The notes below the pieces were generated by a model. The model was given only the letters and a program-made list of their open reading frames with translations, was not told the DNA's origin and searched no databases. The position numbers and the translations under genes are program-made. DNA of 64,000 nt, from positions 1 to 64,000 of the forward strand of contig DATFFH010000091.1 in the NCBI GenBank assembly GCA_035250245.1. Reading direction: 5' to 3'. Shown here piece by piece: positions 62,672 through 64,000 of the stretch; within the stretch, counting starts at the first letter, position 1, and each line of letters begins with the position of its first letter. Source of the stretch: Luteimonas_C sp035250245. GTDB taxonomy: Bacteria > Pseudomonadota > Gammaproteobacteria > Xanthomonadales > Xanthomonadaceae.

Positions 62672-64000
62672 TCAGAACGAGTAACGCGCGCCGACCTGGA
62701 AGCTGCGGGCGCTGCGCGACTGCGGCAGCATGCAGCCAGGCATGCCGAAGCGCGCGCTGGTGTAGCTGCCTTCGTAGCAATCGAAATTGTTCGAATTGAA
62801 GATGTTGAAGCCGTCCAAGCGCAACTGCAGCACCTGGCTCTCGCCGAACTTGAAGTCCTTGGTCAGCGACAAGTCGACTTGCTTGTACGGAGCCTTGCGG
62901 CCGCCGCCCAAATGGATGCCCGTCGTGTTGCTCGGACCGTTCGGGCCGCCGTTGTAGTCGAAGTTGTAGAAAACGTCGTACGGGGTGCCGTCGTTGAACG
63001 TGCCCAAACCGGTCAGGCGCATGTCCCAAGGCAGCTTGACGCTGGCGTTGATGACGAGTTGGTTGTGCGCGCCGACGTGGTTTTCCGGATACAGCTCGGG
63101 CGACACGTAATCCAACGAATAGGCGTCGCCGCCTTCCTTGCTGGCATCCATGAAGGTGTACGACAGGCCGAAGCCCCAGCCCGACTCGTCCGTGTACGGC
63201 TTGTCCAGTGTGAAGAACACACCCGTCGAATCGTAATCCTTGGTCGTATTGATCAACACCGGCCCCAGATTGTGGGGCAATCCGCTGATGAAGTTGCCGT
63301 TGGGCAGGCGGCTACCCCAAATCCAGGTGAACTGATCCTTGCCCTTCACCTTGCTCAGGGTCAGCGATGCGTTCCAATCGCCCATCACTCGGCGCACGCC
63401 GAGGCTGAACTGGTCGCTGTACGGCGATTTCGTCTTGTTGTTCAGCAAATCGATTTCGGAAGAGAAATTGCCCGGGCCGGAAATCAGCGCCTGCAGTTCG
63501 TTGACGTTGAGGTACTTCGGATCCCAGACCACGGCCGGATTGCCGTCAACCGGCGAGCCGTCCGGCGAGAACCAGATCGTGTAGTCCGGGAAGACCGAAT
63601 GGAATTCCTCCTGGATCGCATTGTCGAGCGGGGTGCGGTCGTAATAGCGGCCGGCGCCGCCGAACAGTACCCAGGATTGGTCGTTGTCCTTGCTGAAGTC
63701 GTACGAGAAGCCCAAGCGCGGCTGGTACATGTCCTTGTCCGGCTTGCGGTTGTTGCCGGTGGAGATGTAATCGTGCGACAGCCCCAGCGCATTGATCACG
63801 TCGATATGCGTCTGCGGAGTGACGTAATTCTTGTTGTACGGATTCGTTTCGTAGTCCCAGCGCAGGCCGAGGTTCAGCTGCAGCCGGTCGGTGATGTCCC
63901 AGTCGTCCTGGATGTACAGGCCGATCTGGTCGTTGTCCAGGTTGGCGCGCTTGCCGATAGGCGAATAGCGGGCCTGAAACGGGCTGTTGAAGCCGCCGGG
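62672..64000 (-). CDS. TonB-dependent receptor, C-terminal part (cut by the window end)
   Basis: 442 residues are visible, and the frame is open to the window edge, so the plug domain and signal lie outside. The remaining part is beta-barrel: repeated amphipathic strands, e.g. LQLNLGLRWDYETNPYNKN, YQPRLGFSYDFSKDNDQ and GWGFGLSYTFMDASK. It ends SFQVGARYSF with the outer-membrane terminal Phe. The many aromatic strands and Asn/Gly loops resemble the Oar-like receptors of Xanthomonadaceae. It likely imports oligosaccharides using TonB, feeding the downstream lipoprotein enzyme and ABC transporter. Confidence 0.85.
   Translation of the reverse strand, partial: PGGFNSPFQARYSPIGKRANLDNDQIGLYIQDDWDITDRLQLNLGLRWDYETNPYNKNYVTPQTHIDVINALGLSHDYISTGNNRKPDKDMYQPRLGFSYDFSKDNDQSWVLFGGAGRYYDRTPLDNAIQEEFHSVFPDYTIWFSPDGSPVDGNPAVVWDPKYLNVNELQALISGPGNFSSEIDLLNNKTKSPYSDQFSLGVRRVMGDWNASLTLSKVKGKDQFTWIWGSRLPNGNFISGLPHNLGPVLINTTKDYDSTGVFFTLDKPYTDESGWGFGLSYTFMDASKEGGDAYSLDYVSPELYPENHVGAHNQLVINASVKLPWDMRLTGLGTFNDGTPYDVFYNFDYNGGPNGPSNTTGIHLGGGRKAPYKQVDLSLTKDFKFGESQVLQLRLDGFNIFNSNNFDCYEGSYTSARFGMPGCMLPQSRSARSFQVGARYSF

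Overview
The window looks like chromosomal DNA of a Lysobacter/Xanthomonas-type gammaproteobacterium (Lysobacteraceae/Xanthomonadaceae). The support is very high GC with dense, short intergenic gaps; a GyrA with Gln at position 83, as is typical of Stenotrophomonas and Xanthomonas; several protein families common in this group (DUF6116-like, DUF3011, DUF456, Oar-type TonB receptors); and many GTAG-headed intergenic palindromes like those of Stenotrophomonas. I see no rRNA, tRNA, CRISPR array, prophage or classical insertion sequence.

Layout. 1-5.5 kb (minus): a single-chain 2-oxoacid dehydrogenase E1, a GST-GNAT-GNAT operon joined by ATGA overlaps, and a glutaryl-CoA dehydrogenase. 5.6-11.3 kb: two glycine-zipper envelope proteins, a small membrane protein, a TatD nuclease, TcdA, a membrane-anchored c'-type cytochrome, a secreted M35 zinc protease and a cold-shock protein. 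11.5-16.1 kb (plus): DUF456, a BON-MscS channel translationally coupled to outer-membrane phospholipase A, an AcuI-type reductase and a PilH/CheY-like regulator. 16.2-18.8 kb: stress genes (CbpA, Hsp20, peroxiredoxin, bacterioferritin-like). 18.9-29.2 kb (minus): the PbpC/alpha-2-macroglobulin pair, then gyrA. 29.5-39.6 kb (minus): mtnA, a triple-DUF3011 protein, epmA with an upstream DUF559 cassette, ligA, zipA, smc. 39.8-45.9 kb: a thioredoxin-like protein, then a YtrA-type regulator/ABC transporter/S9 peptidase operon behind a palindromic operator.

46-64 kb is a carbohydrate locus. On the minus strand lie a TonB receptor (cut by the window end), a GH144-like lipoprotein, a sugar-binding lipoprotein, two ABC permeases, a large discoidin-containing glycosidase-like protein and a separate UgpC/MalK ATPase. 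On the plus strand a GH1 beta-glucosidase heads the zwf-glk-pgl-edd-eda run, behind a consensus LacI-family operator. Together these would take a beta-glucan fragment (beta-1,2-glucan is the best guess, because of GH144) from the outer membrane to pyruvate and glyceraldehyde 3-phosphate by the Entner-Doudoroff route.

The most unusual structure is a 413-bp unit at 32559-32971. A DUF559 (Vsr-like endonuclease fold) reading frame is bounded by near-perfect inverted terminal repeats about 41 bp long, each itself a palindrome. It sits between ligA and epmA and reads in frame into EpmA. At least five further palindrome families (14 elements) are scattered through the intergenic gaps, and some of them supply start or stop codons to neighbouring genes.
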